This document shows positions 1-5,810 of a DNA stretch of 5,810 nt, one piece after another. This stretch comes from Bacteroidales bacterium (lineage in GTDB: Bacteria; Bacteroidota; Bacteroidia; Bacteroidales; UBA10428), in NCBI GenBank assembly GCA_003508755.1, contig DNTK01000236.1:1-5810 (forward strand), written 5' to 3'. How positions within the stretch are numbered: the stretch's first letter is position 1; every line of letters starts with the position of its first letter. The position numbers and the translations under genes are program-made. The notes beneath the pieces were generated by a model. That model was not told the origin of the DNA. It saw only the letters and a program-made list of their open reading frames with translations, and did not search any database.

Positions 1-653
1 AGGTAGTAATTCATCATGGCAAAAATTCCTTTCTTCATTTCACCACCGTACCAACTACCTCCAATAACCTGCATGCGCTCTGTAAGGTTAAAAACAGTGT
101 ATACTTCTGAGTTTAGTCCATGTTCTTTCCATTTAGGGTTTGTTGTTTTTGAACCGTTTAGTACAACAAAATCTGGTTTACCGTAGTTATTAAGCTCTGT
201 TTGCGTTGGTCGAATAAACATATTCGTAACAAAGTGAGCCTGCCAGGCCACCTCCATTATAAATCGAACCTTTAACCTGTTGCTCTTGTTAGCACCGCAA
301 AATGTATCAACAACAAAAAGCCGTTTACCTGATAACTGTTTCGCTGTGTTTTCCTTTAAATCATTCCAAACCTGTTTGCTAATTGGTTTATTATCGTTTG
401 GAGATTCAGGACTGGTCCACCAAATAGTATTTTTTGTGATGTCATCCTTTACTATATACTTATCCTTCGGAGAGCGTCCTGTAAAAACTCCGGTCATTAC
501 GTTTACCGCACCTAACTCTGTTAACCTACCAGCTTCACATCCCTCAAGCTCGGGCTTAACTTCTTCTTCATAAAGAAATTCATAGCTCGGATTATAGATG
601 ACTTCGGTCACATTTTTAATGCCGTAAACCTCAAGATCTTTCGGTGTTACCAT
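1..653 (-). CDS. pckA: Phosphoenolpyruvate carboxykinase (ATP), N-terminal part, cut by window edge
   Basis: Cytosolic enzyme converting oxaloacetate + ATP to PEP + CO2 + ADP, the entry to gluconeogenesis; in anaerobic Bacteroidota it can also run in the carboxylating direction during fermentation. The 217 complete codons align nearly colinearly with E. coli PckA, about five residues shorter at the N-terminus. Visible conserved blocks are TGRSPKDKYIV (57-68; R60 matches the substrate-binding Arg65 of E. coli), GKRLFVVDTFCGAN (109-122), VRFIMEVAWQAHFV (129-142), NMFIRP (144-149) and GGSWYGGEMKKGIF (198-211; Y202 and K208 match Tyr207 and metal-ligand Lys213). The P-loop and later catalytic residues lie beyond position 1, so about 320 residues are missing through the window edge and not through mutation. 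The ATG at 653-651 fits the family N-terminus (MVTPKDLEVYGI). No Shine-Dalgarno is evident; the leader is A/T-rich. The gene stands apart from the upstream gene by 457 bp, which suggests its own promoter. Confidence 0.97.
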   Translation of the reverse strand, partial: MVTPKDLEVYGIKNVTEVIYNPSYEFLYEEEVKPELEGCEAGRLTELGAVNVMTGVFTGRSPKDKYIVKDDITKNTIWWTSPESPNDNKPISKQVWNDLKENTAKQLSGKRLFVVDTFCGANKSNRLKVRFIMEVAWQAHFVTNMFIRPTQTELNNYGKPDFVVLNGSKTTNPKWKEHGLNSEVYTVFNLTERMQVIGGSWYGGEMKKGIFAMMNYY

Positions 654-724
654 AATTGATAATAATTTAGGGTTAGAATAAATTTTTAAAAGAGCTGTGA
701 CGAGAATTAATAATTACTCCCTTT

Positions 725-752
725 AAAATGTAATACCCTTTGCTTGAACAAA
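725..752 (-). promoter_or_regulatory. Possible Bacteroidota-type promoter for pckA
   Basis: On the minus strand a TTTG (752-749) is followed after 16 bases by TACATTTT (732-725), which resembles the Bacteroides -33 TTTG and -7 TAnnTTTG elements. The last base of the -7 box deviates from consensus and the spacing is slightly short. It would give a leader of roughly 65-70 bases before the pckA ATG. This is a pattern match only and AT-rich DNA yields such matches by chance. Confidence 0.22.
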
Positions 753-825
753 ACCATTAGTATTTGTTAAGGTACAATGCAATTTTTAATACATCTGAAC
801 AATCAATTTTTAAGGACCAATTCAT

Positions 826-885
826 TGCCGGTTAAAACATGCAATCGCAGAACTTTTTTTCTATTGTGCATTAAAATGACCGGCA
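826..885. repeat. Spaced inverted repeat TGCCGGT/ACCGGCA
   Basis: TGCCGGT (826-832) and ACCGGCA (879-885) are perfect 7-base inverted arms 46 bases apart. Inside them, ATGCAAT (839-845) and ATTGTGCAT (863-871) can pair with a two-base bulge, so the whole can fold as an interrupted stem with a loop of about 17 bases containing a seven-T run. It lies about 175-230 bases upstream of the pckA start. It could be a pair of protein-binding half sites, an RNA hairpin, or chance; it lacks the stem followed directly by U-tract needed for a terminator. Confidence 0.4.
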
Positions 886-1110
886 TTCTATTCTAAGATT
901 AGGACAGAAAGCAAAAAACTAATGTAAAGCTACTAAAGGTTATATAGGATAACTATGACAAAAGTTTACCTCTTAAACATGCCCCTGCTAGCCCAAAGCT
1001 GCATGGTAAGTATTTAATACTTCGAATAAGCAAATGATTCTATTCAGAAATATGGCAGAAAAGACGCTTTAATCGGGAAGTTTTTTCTTGCGCTTATTAA
1101 TTTGTTTTTA

Positions 1111-2739
1111 TTAAAACGGAGGCGGATTACTGTTTATTTGACGTTGTATATCCCGCATCATGGCCTCCTGAATTTGTTGTTGCTGCATGTGATGCATGTT
1201 GTGCATATGATTCATGTGCCAGTAATTATTATAACTCACGCTATAGTCAATAAATTTGCTAACAGCAAAGTCAACAAAAACCAAAAACTCTTGTGTCTTT
1301 TTTTCTTTATAAGCTTTTGCACTTTTAACAAGCGCTTTCTTTTTCACATGATCCATTACCTCAATAACTGTGCTTAAGAAAAGGCTATCGCTATCTATAA
1401 GAACTTTATAGCTAACAATTTCTTTTTCATCATTTATTAACAATTTTACAGGGATAGTAGCAGATTTGAGTTGGTCTAAAGCATCTTCCGGATAGGAGAT
1501 TTTTCGATTGATGTACCCTTTCAGTTCGGAGTAATTTACAATCTTAGCGCTCTTGGGACAAATTAAATAGATGGTATCTCCCGGTTGTTTGGTGTAATAA
1601 GCCTGAGTCAACTTACTATCAGAATAACAAAAAGTAATCTCCTTTTCTCTAAGGTTATCGAAATATTTTTCTGTTCCGTTACCAAGGTTATTAAGAACAC
1701 TTTCACCATTAGCTGCCTTTACTGTGGAGTAAAGCATCTCAGAGTCTTCTATTTGAAAACTGCGGTGTAAGTCCCCATTCTGGAAATAAACTTTTCCTCC
1801 AACCAACTTGTTGTCAGAATACACAAGTTCCCGTCTTTTAGTTCCATCCTCGTTATAGAATGTAAAAGTGCCTGCTCGTTTTAAGGGTACAAGAGAAGAA
1901 AATTCACCATCAAATATTTTTTTTTCGTCAATGGTGTAAAAGGTCAGATAAAAAGTTGTATCAACGATGGAGTTTATTCTGGCGAAATATTTTGAATTCT
2001 CCTTATCGCTGGTTTCAACCCATACTGATGTATAAAAAATCGGTTTATCATTGGTATGTAGATAGGTATATTTGAAATTCTTTATCAAAGTTTGAATAGT
2101 GTTTTTTGTGTATTTTTTTTCATCAATATCCTTCAAGATGGAGGTATATTCAGGAAATAAAGACTTGGCAAAAGCCATGAATTTCTTATTTTGGTTAGGG
2201 AATGCTTCATATCTTCCCAAAGAATCAGATTCAACAAGGTAATATATTGTAGGACTATTTGACCCTGGCCGTAAAAATTTATAGAAAGTTTTATTTTCAA
2301 AATTATCCAAAACCTCTATAAAATAATCCTGTGTAAAGATTGAAGTCTCCTGATTCCAGGAAATAGAATCTGCTTTGATAGAGATAAATCTGTCATCACC
2401 AACTGTAAATTCTTTGCATGCCTTGGCTTTAATAAGTGTAAAATCATCATCGTTCTTATCAGCCTTAAACCTAAAAAACCGTTTCGCATGATAGTATTGA
2501 ATAAATCCCTCCTTCTTCGCCCCATGTAAATCAAAGTAATGACCGCGTGTGTATTTACCAACTATTTCATCAGAAAGACTGAAAGTATATGATGGATTAA
2601 AATCAAAGTCTAAGTATCCTTCTACAATATCACCATACAAATTAGAATAGCAGCCAATGTTATAATCATCAAAATAGGACTGTGCATTTGAATTTAATAT
2701 GGAAAAAAGGCACAATATTAGAAGTGAGATATTTTTCAT
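1111..2739 (-). CDS. Secreted protein of unknown function with MORN-like repeats, TonB-C-like region and His/Met-rich tail
   Basis: I do not recognise a named family for the whole protein (542 residues). The chosen start is the ATG at 2739, because it places a clean signal peptide first: MKN, a hydrophobic core (ISLLILCLFSIL), then NSNAQ with cleavage near residues 19-20, a typical Bacteroidota Sec signal; an in-frame TTG at 2763 would put eight residues ahead of it. Residues about 29-58 and 66-95 form two similar units (G-x-Y-x-[ND]-L-x-G-x-x-x-E-G-[YF]). Residues about 275-337 look like MORN/YwqK-type repeats (FYNEDGTKRRELVYSDNKL, then KVYFQNGDLHRSF). Residues about 403-500 resemble a TonB C-terminal domain (a 'YINRKISYPEDALD' start and alternating hydrophobic strands), although no TonB membrane anchor is present. 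The tail has HMNHMHNMHHM (508-518), QQQQ (519-522) and ends NPPPF. A periplasmic or envelope location is inferred; function is unknown. It is a single gene with gaps on both sides. Confidence 0.85.
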   Translation of the reverse strand: MKNISLLILCLFSILNSNAQSYFDDYNIGCYSNLYGDIVEGYLDFDFNPSYTFSLSDEIVGKYTRGHYFDLHGAKKEGFIQYYHAKRFFRFKADKNDDDFTLIKAKACKEFTVGDDRFISIKADSISWNQETSIFTQDYFIEVLDNFENKTFYKFLRPGSNSPTIYYLVESDSLGRYEAFPNQNKKFMAFAKSLFPEYTSILKDIDEKKYTKNTIQTLIKNFKYTYLHTNDKPIFYTSVWVETSDKENSKYFARINSIVDTTFYLTFYTIDEKKIFDGEFSSLVPLKRAGTFTFYNEDGTKRRELVYSDNKLVGGKVYFQNGDLHRSFQIEDSEMLYSTVKAANGESVLNNLGNGTEKYFDNLREKEITFCYSDSKLTQAYYTKQPGDTIYLICPKSAKIVNYSELKGYINRKISYPEDALDQLKSATIPVKLLINDEKEIVSYKVLIDSDSLFLSTVIEVMDHVKKKALVKSAKAYKEKKTQEFLVFVDFAVSKFIDYSVSYNNYWHMNHMHNMHHMQQQQIQEAMMRDIQRQINSNPPPF

Positions 2740-2839
2740 GAGTTGTGAAAATAGATTTTGCAAATTACCGCAAACACATTGTTTTGAGTTACCGGGCTGA
2801 AAATAATAAAAAATGCTATTTCTGCGTAAATAATGCCGA

Positions 2840-2858
2840 ATATTTTAATTCAAAATAT
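2840..2858. repeat. AT-only perfect inverted repeat upstream of the secreted-protein gene
   Basis: ATATTTT (2840-2846) and AAAATAT (2852-2858) are perfect 7-base arms around the 5-base spacer AATTC. It lies about 100 bases upstream of the secreted-protein start, in the 227-bp gap after the DUF1015 gene. There is no T-run following on the minus strand, so it is not a convincing terminator. A protein-binding operator is possible, but AT-rich DNA produces such palindromes readily. Confidence 0.3.
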
Positions 2859-2896
2859 CACTTCGCACTGCATAAAAAGCTATGTGGCAGATAATT

Positions 2897-2908
2897 TTTA
2901 TCGATAAA
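2897..2908. repeat. 12-base perfect palindrome TTTATCGATAAA
   Basis: This self-complementary 12-mer lies 59 bases downstream of the DUF1015 stop codon. An overlapping alternative hairpin, GATAA (2890-2894) with TTATC (2898-2902), shares part of it. Either could help end DUF1015 transcription or bind a regulator. The stem is weak and has no proper U-tract, so its role is undecided. Confidence 0.25.
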
Positions 2909-2966
2909 TGAAAAGAATATAAACAGGTTTTCAACAATCAACTAATCATTGGTATTCTGGTGCAGA

Positions 2967-4217
2967 CTATTCAAGCTTATGTATCACCAAACCACTTCGT
3001 AATTTTGGTTCGAACCAGGTTGTTTTTGGAGGCATAATATTGCCTGAGTCAGCAATATCAATTAACTGTTGCATGCTTACCGGGTAAAGTGCAAATGCCA
3101 CGGCCATTTCGCCACTATCGACACGCTGCTGTAAGGCTTCCAATCCTCGAATACCGCCCACAAAGTCGATACGTTTTGATTTGCGCAAGTCGGCAATATC
3201 AAGTATTGGCTCAAGTATTGAATTTGACAATACCGTAACATCCAAACAGCCAATCGGATCATGATCGTTGTAGGTATCTGATTTTGCTTTGAGAGCATAC
3301 CAATTACCCTTGATATACATCGACATCTCATGCAAAACCTGGGGTTTATAAACCGTATTTCCTTTCTTGTCGATTTCGAAGTGCTCACCTACCCTGGTAA
3401 TAAATTCATCTACACTTAAACCGTTCAGATCTTTTACCACTCGGTTGTAATCAATAATATTTAATTGATCATCCGGAAAATGTACGGCCATAAAGTAATT
3501 GTATGCTTCATTGCCTGTATGGTTCGGGTTCTGAGCTTTTTTCTCGGCACCAATTCTGGCAGCCGCTGCTGTGCGGTGGTGCCCGTCTGCAACATAGGTG
3601 AAGGGCACTTTTTCGTTGAAAAGAAGCTCTATTTCCTTGTTCTTTTCCGCGTCGTTTACTGGCCAAAGGTGATGACCAAAACCGTCCTCTGCAATAAAAT
3701 CATATTCGGGCGAATGATTATCGACAATTTCAGACACAATGGCATCAATTTCAGGAACAGCCTTGTAGGAGAAAAATACCGGCTCAATATTGGCATTCAG
3801 GTAACGGGTGAGTACCATTCTATCTTCCTCTTTATCGGGCCGGGTTAGCTCATGTTTTTTAATGATTCCATTTTCATAATCTTCGCAGAGCGCACAACCA
3901 ACTATACCATATTGTGTTTTATGGTTCATGGTTTGAGCATAAATGTAAAACTTTGCTTGTGCTTCCTGAGTTAACCAACCCTTTTGCTGAAAAGCATTAA
4001 AATTCTCAACGGCTTTTTTATAAACTTCTTCTGAGTGGATATCGGTACCTTCGGGGCAATCGATTTCAGCACGGGTAATATGCAAAAGGGAGTTTTCCTT
4101 CCCTTTTGCCATTTGAGCTGCTTCGGTACTATTCATTACATCATATGGCAAACATGCCAAATCTTTTGCAATTGTTTTTGGTGGGCGTAGCCCTTTAAAG
4201 GGTTTTACTGTAGCCAT
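2967..4217 (-). CDS. DUF1015-family protein of the serine-biosynthesis cluster, ParB-like DGHHR motif
   Basis: A soluble 416-residue protein without signal peptide or membrane segments, full length for DUF1015 (COG4198). Family hallmarks seen in order: an N-terminal VKPFKGLRP (4-12) and LPYDV (23-27), KHELTRPDKEEDR (121-133), GHHLWPV (181-187), VADGHHR (209-215), and the C-terminal MPPKTTWFEPKLRSGLV (395-411). The DGHHR motif (D211-R215, bases 3587-3573) resembles the active-site motif of ParB/sulfiredoxin-fold proteins, and some homologues are annotated as ParB/Spo0J-like. That fold includes the free-serine kinases SerK of archaea and SbnI of staphylococci. No reaction has been established for DUF1015 as far as I know. 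The gene follows serC-serA on the same strand, a recurrent neighbourhood that points to serine or phosphoserine metabolism; a kinase, phosphatase or regulatory role is inference. The 141-bp gap to serA contains a terminator, so its expression may be partly independent. The start ATG at 4217 matches the family N-terminus. Confidence 0.93.
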   Translation of the reverse strand: MATVKPFKGLRPPKTIAKDLACLPYDVMNSTEAAQMAKGKENSLLHITRAEIDCPEGTDIHSEEVYKKAVENFNAFQQKGWLTQEAQAKFYIYAQTMNHKTQYGIVGCALCEDYENGIIKKHELTRPDKEEDRMVLTRYLNANIEPVFFSYKAVPEIDAIVSEIVDNHSPEYDFIAEDGFGHHLWPVNDAEKNKEIELLFNEKVPFTYVADGHHRTAAAARIGAEKKAQNPNHTGNEAYNYFMAVHFPDDQLNIIDYNRVVKDLNGLSVDEFITRVGEHFEIDKKGNTVYKPQVLHEMSMYIKGNWYALKAKSDTYNDHDPIGCLDVTVLSNSILEPILDIADLRKSKRIDFVGGIRGLEALQQRVDSGEMAVAFALYPVSMQQLIDIADSGNIMPPKTTWFEPKLRSGLVIHKLE

Positions 4218-4263
4218 AATATCGTTCGGAATTAATTTGCTGGTGGTTTAAATTTAGTATTAT

Positions 4264-4317
4264 GAAAAAAGAACCCGAATGATTCATCTTAGTATTAAAA
4301 AGATAACCATCCGGGTT
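4264..4317 (-). terminator. Intrinsic terminator after serA
   Basis: Read on the minus strand, AACCCGGATG (4317-4308) pairs with CATTCGGGTT (4281-4272) to give a 10-base stem with one G-U pair. The 26-base loop is long for a terminator. The second arm is followed after one C by six Ts (4270-4265). It starts 42 bases beyond the serA stop, which is the expected place to end the serC-serA transcript. The plus strand has no T-run after the stem, so it is directional. Because the DUF1015 gene follows, it may act as a partial terminator that lowers downstream expression. Confidence 0.72.
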
Positions 4318-4358
4318 GAATATTATTTCAAGGCCTGTCTTATTGAATTCATGAATTT

Positions 4359-5279
4359 TTAATTCACCTTGAAGGTTGTATCGCCATTGTTTATAAAGTT
4401 GGCGATTTGTTTGGCAGCAGCTAATCCTGCATTAATATTTGCCTCGGCGGTTTGCGCACCCATTTTCTTTGGAGTAAAGAAATAGCGCCCTTCATAATTC
4501 TTTTCGATGGTTTCTTTGCATTCCGGGGCAATATCTGTCACGTATCTAAAATCGGAACGTTCCTTAAATATTGTGAGTAAATCGTTCTCGTTTATTATTT
4601 CCTTGCGTGCGGTATTTAAAATGGTCGCTCCTTCTGGCATTATTGATAACAGATCGTAATCGATAAAACCTTTAGTTTTCTCGTTGGCAGGCAAATTAAC
4701 TGCTACATACTCGCATTTACGGTAAAGATCTGAAACATTTTCTTCGCAAACCACGCCATCATTTTCTATAATAACCCTGTCAACATATGGGTCATGGGCA
4801 TACACTTTCATACCAAGACCTTTTGCTATGCGGGCCATAATTTTTCCTATGTGCCCATAGGCATGAATACCAAATTTCTTACCACGCAATTCGGTACCTG
4901 CTGTACCATTGAAACCATTGCGATTAAGATATATAAGCATCCCCATTCCTAATTCGGCAACAGCATTTGAATTTTGTCCGGGTGTGTTCATTACTACTAC
5001 ACCTTTTGCTGTGGCTGCAGCCAAATCTACATTGTCATAGCCGGCTCCTGCACGAACAACAATCTTTAAGTTTTCAGCCGCATCGATAATATCTTTATCG
5101 ATTTTATCGCTGCGAATAATGATGGCATCTGCATCCTTCGCGGCAGCTTTAAGTTCCTCCTGACTGCCATATTTCTCAAGCTTTACAAGTTCAAAACCTG
5201 TATCACTGCATATATCCTGAATACCATCAACAGCTGCGGGAGCAAATGGCTTTACGGTTGCTAAAAGTACTTTCGTCAT
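4359..5279 (-). CDS. serA: D-3-phosphoglycerate dehydrogenase, short form without ACT domain
   Basis: Catalyses the first step of serine synthesis, oxidation of 3-phosphoglycerate to 3-phosphohydroxypyruvate with NAD+, in the cytosol. The 306 residues cover only the substrate and nucleotide domains of the D-2-hydroxyacid dehydrogenase family; there is no C-terminal ACT or ASB domain, so the usual serine feedback site is absent. Visible are VRAGAGYDNVD (75-85), MNTPGQNSNAVAE (97-109), the Rossmann segment GIHAYGHIGK (137-146), AHDPY (161-165, an acidic residue favouring NAD), LNTARKE (221-227, catalytic Arg225), TDIAPE (248-253) and TPKKMGAQTAEAN (269-281). Two departures from the textbook pattern stand out: Ala140 replaces the first Gly of GxGxxG, and Lys271 stands where most family members have the catalytic His. 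I recall the Lys form as a known PGDH subgroup shared by Bacteroidales and Entamoeba, so it is a lineage trait and not damage. The start ATG at 5279 lies 21 bases after the serC stop, and the two genes are probably cotranscribed. Confidence 0.95.
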   Translation of the reverse strand: MTKVLLATVKPFAPAAVDGIQDICSDTGFELVKLEKYGSQEELKAAAKDADAIIIRSDKIDKDIIDAAENLKIVVRAGAGYDNVDLAAATAKGVVVMNTPGQNSNAVAELGMGMLIYLNRNGFNGTAGTELRGKKFGIHAYGHIGKIMARIAKGLGMKVYAHDPYVDRVIIENDGVVCEENVSDLYRKCEYVAVNLPANEKTKGFIDYDLLSIMPEGATILNTARKEIINENDLLTIFKERSDFRYVTDIAPECKETIEKNYEGRYFFTPKKMGAQTAEANINAGLAAAKQIANFINNGDTTFKVN

Positions 5280-5300
5280 TTATTGTTGGTTTTGAGTTAA

Positions 5301-5810
5301 TTAAAGTTTTGCTTCAAATTCTTTCATTGCATCAACCAATACCTGTACACTCTCGATTGGCATAGCGTTATAAATAGATGCTCTGTACCCTCCAACAGAA
5401 CGATGCCCTTTTATGCCAACAATTCCTCTTTCGGTTGCAAACGCAAGAAAATCAGCTTCTTTTTCTTTGTACTCTTCATTTAGAATGAAAGTAACATTCA
5501 TGATTGAACGATCCTCTTCGGCTGTTACAGTTGGAACGAACAATTTATTTCTGTCGATTTCTCCATAAAGTAAATTCGCTTTTTCCATATTCCGCGAATA
5601 AGCAGCATCTACCCCACCTTCGTTCTTTAGCCAACGCATGTTAAGCATCGCAGCATACACTGCAAGACAAGGAGGTGTATTAAACATCGATTCCTTATCG
5701 ATATGTGTGCGGTAATCAAGCATGGTAGGAATCGGGTGGTCAACTTTTCCAAGGATATCATTTCGAACAATAGCAACACCTACACCTGCAGGTCCTATGT
5801 TCTTTTGTGC
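5301..5810 (-). CDS. serC: Phosphoserine aminotransferase, C-terminal part, cut by window edge
   Basis: PLP-dependent enzyme that transfers the amino group of glutamate to 3-phosphohydroxypyruvate, giving O-phosphoserine, the second step of serine synthesis; SerC can also serve pyridoxal phosphate synthesis. The reading frame is open from base 5810 and gives 169 residues of a family of about 360. It begins exactly at AQKNIGPAGV, whose Lys (bases 5804-5802) is the PLP Schiff-base lysine, equivalent to Lys198 of E. coli. Further marks are SMFNTPP (partial numbering 41-47), the Trp-Leu-Lys helix after it, and GHRSVGGYRASIYNAMP (135-151), which carries the conserved substrate-binding arginines. 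The Met at 5723 is internal, since homology continues straight upstream. The gene is the first of the visible ser cluster and ends 21 bases before serA. Confidence 0.97.
   Translation of the reverse strand, partial: AQKNIGPAGVGVAIVRNDILGKVDHPIPTMLDYRTHIDKESMFNTPPCLAVYAAMLNMRWLKNEGGVDAAYSRNMEKANLLYGEIDRNKLFVPTVTAEEDRSIMNVTFILNEEYKEKEADFLAFATERGIVGIKGHRSVGGYRASIYNAMPIESVQVLVDAMKEFEAKL

Larger units (their letters stand above)
654..1110. other. 457-bp intergenic region upstream of pckA
   Basis: This stretch separates the stop of the secreted-protein gene from the pckA start. It holds no convincing gene: the longest item with a plausible ribosome site is a 20-codon ORF on the plus strand at 955-1017 (discussed as a finding). 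It is AT-rich and contains one GC-containing inverted repeat (826-885), a small GTTTA/TAAAC hairpin (964-978), the odd palindrome GTATTTAATAC (1010-1020), and a possible pckA promoter. No tRNA shape, no recognised riboswitch core and no clear intrinsic terminator for the preceding gene were seen. Its length is generous for a simple promoter, so regulation of pckA or a small RNA is possible but not shown. Confidence 0.6.

Noticed and set aside
280..573. 97-codon plus-strand ORF
   Set aside because: It lies entirely antisense to pckA, whose protein is strongly conserved; the plus-strand product shows no family features.
654..950. Riboswitch in the pckA leader
   Set aside because: I looked for SAM, cobalamin, preQ1 and similar cores and saw none; only short hairpins are present.
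1102..1377. 91-codon plus-strand ORF
   Set aside because: It is antisense to the end of the secreted-protein gene, and its His-rich part simply mirrors the ATGCAT-like repeats there.
2740..2763. Eight-residue N-terminal extension of the secreted protein from a TTG codon at 2763
   Set aside because: The ATG at 2739 directly starts a standard signal peptide; the extension would place polar residues before it and uses a rare start.
3465..3848. 127-codon plus-strand ORF
   Set aside because: It is antisense to the conserved core of the DUF1015 gene and has no recognisable motif.
4359..5279. SerA as a decayed gene because of the missing catalytic His and Rossmann Gly
   Set aside because: The frame is intact, the other motifs are preserved, and the Lys form matches a known Bacteroidales-type PGDH group.
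5721..5723. ATG at 5723 as the start of a 140-residue serC
   Set aside because: The frame continues upstream with AQKNIGPAGV and other conserved SerC sequence to the window edge, so this Met is internal.
1..5810. Mobile element, phage defence system or CRISPR array
   Set aside because: No transposase, integrase, terminal repeats or regularly spaced repeats were found; gene content is metabolic and one secreted protein.

Overview
The window looks like a chromosomal stretch of a Bacteroidota bacterium, most likely order Bacteroidales or Marinilabiliales. This rests on moderately AT-rich DNA, start codons without clear Shine-Dalgarno sequences, a secreted protein whose signal peptide ends in the typical 'NAQ', and a SerA of the short, Lys-substituted type usual in Bacteroidales. 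The placement is inferred from protein character only.

All five genes are on the minus strand, so transcription runs from high to low coordinates. 5810-5301 holds the C-terminal 169 residues of phosphoserine aminotransferase (serC; the N-terminus is outside the window). After a 21-bp gap comes serA, a short 3-phosphoglycerate dehydrogenase without an ACT domain (5279-4359). A 141-bp gap with a good intrinsic terminator (4317-4264) follows, then a DUF1015-family protein (4217-2967) with an Asp-Gly-His-His-Arg motif like that of ParB-fold proteins. After a 227-bp AT-rich gap lies a secreted protein of unknown function (2739-1111) with MORN-like repeats, a TonB-C-like region and a His/Met-rich tail. 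After a 457-bp gap comes the N-terminal 217 residues of ATP-dependent PEP carboxykinase (pckA, 653-1; the rest is outside the window).

SerA and SerC perform the first two steps of serine synthesis: 3-phosphoglycerate to 3-phosphohydroxypyruvate to O-phosphoserine. No SerB phosphatase is visible. The DUF1015 gene is a regular neighbour of serC-serA in many anaerobes and is the best candidate here for unresolved biochemistry. PEP carboxykinase supplies PEP for gluconeogenesis, which leads back to 3-phosphoglycerate, but it is a separate unit after a long leader.

I found no mobile element, CRISPR array, tRNA, rRNA or recognisable riboswitch. Most of the window is core metabolism. The points worth a second look are the DUF1015 protein, the terminator inside the ser cluster, and the secreted protein's unusual tail.
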